The position numbers were made by a program, and so were the translations under genes. Below, piece after piece: positions 63,779-64,000 of a stretch of DNA of 64,000 bases. Position 1 is the stretch's first letter; each line of letters starts with the position of its first letter. Source of the stretch: Virgibacillus oceani (GTDB lineage Bacteria > Bacillota > Bacilli > Bacillales > Amphibacillaceae); contig NZ_BMFR01000001.1 of the NCBI RefSeq assembly GCF_014638995.1, forward strand, positions 558,001 to 622,000, written 5' to 3'. The notes below the pieces were generated by a model. It was given only the letters and a program-made list of their open reading frames with translations, made no database searches and was not told the DNA's origin.

Positions 63779-63976
63779 ATGATCCATCTAAAATGGGAAG
63801 ATAGAAAGACGATAAAAACAATCAAATGTGTACATGCAGACGCTAAAAAATTCGTCGTACATAACAAATTAACGCCCGGAAAAATGTACGATGTAAAAAA
63901 CGAAACGGAAGAATTTTATTTTATTATTGACAACAGTAATCGAATTGGCGGCTTCAGAAAGGATTATTTCAAATAA
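63779..63976 (+). CDS. Small conserved protein of unknown function (DUF6501-like)
   Basis: The 65-residue product is mixed beta and charged: IHLKWEDRKTIKTIKCVHAD, KLTPGKMYDVKNETEEFYFI and DNSNRIGGFRKDYF. It has no membrane segment. The pattern LTPGK-Y-VKNETEEF is like that of small Bacillus proteins grouped as DUF6501; I am not certain of the number. It starts 48 bases after msrAB behind GAAAGTGAAGTG and may be co-transcribed. The window ends 24 bases later. Confidence 0.7.
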   Translation: MIHLKWEDRKTIKTIKCVHADAKKFVVHNKLTPGKMYDVKNETEEFYFIIDNSNRIGGFRKDYFK

Positions 63977-64000
63977 CAAAAAACGAAGTATCATGCCAGA

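Noticed and set aside
1..64000. CRISPR arrays, insertion sequences, integrase genes, tRNA or rRNA genes
   Set aside because: No regularly spaced repeats, transposase or integrase motifs, paired terminal inverted repeats or tRNA-like cloverleaf with CCA were noticed; all sizeable frames are accounted for by core genes.

Overview
The window is about 64 kb of low-GC chromosomal DNA from a spore-forming member of the Bacillaceae. The gene order follows the Bacillus subtilis gpsA-spoIVA-hbs-mtrB-aro-qcr-dapB-pan-dnaD-ponA-recU region. The AT-richness and the specific gene losses suggest a genus near Oceanobacillus, Virgibacillus or Lentibacillus; that is an inference, since no 16S gene is present. 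Sporulation genes (spoIVA, SpoVIF-like, sspM), menaquinone-based respiration (hepS/menG/hepT, qcrABC) and the bacillithiol gene bshA fit an endospore-forming Firmicute. I saw no mobile element, prophage, CRISPR array, tRNA or rRNA. The only structured RNA gene is rnpB.

Layout. 1-4.4 kb: end of gpsA, a SpoVIF-like gene, yphE, yphF, spoIVA behind a SigmaE-type promoter, and hbs. 4.6-8.9 kb: TRAP (mtrB), the heptaprenyl/menaquinone genes, ndk and cheR. 9.0-15.2 kb: chorismate synthase, aroB, aroH, hisC, tyrA and EPSP synthase; the trp genes found between aroH and hisC in B. subtilis are absent. 15.3-22.5 kb: ypiA-ypiB-ypiF, qcrABC, ypjA, a shrunken ypjB, a YugP-type protease and ypjC. 22.7-29.7 kb: a tight nine-gene run ypjD-dapB-mgsA-bshA-cca-birA-panBCD, without the expected bshB1. 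29.8-37.5 kb: dinG, ypmA, ypmB, aspB, asnS, dnaD, nth. 37.6-44.5 kb: divergent recU-ponA, yppC, sspM, a small unknown gene, yppE, cdd, gpsB, rnpB.

44.6-64.0 kb: ypsC, the M32 carboxypeptidase ypwA, a type III polyketide synthase and methyltransferase pair, a cold-shock gene with a long structured leader, fhs, an HD hydrolase, yndM, an NlpC/P60 protein, thyA-dfrA, mobA, two tandem tatA genes and tatC, yozE, sbcD-sbcC, a 25-codon gene with its own promoter and terminator, a YqfQ/VrrA-like protein, fused msrAB, and a small conserved protein.

How the genes work together: the aro genes supply chorismate for aromatic amino acids and menaquinone; hepS, menG and hepT make the menaquinone oxidised by QcrABC; the Rieske protein QcrA carries a twin-arginine signal, and tat genes are also present. 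Most of the window is conserved core genome. The points most worth following are the TRAP gene without an adjacent trp operon, the missing bshB1, several genes under 60 codons (ypmA, sspM, a second tatA, the 25-codon gene), the truncated ypjB, the cold-shock leader hairpin and a shared extended -10 promoter element. Nothing here is clearly a previously undescribed system.
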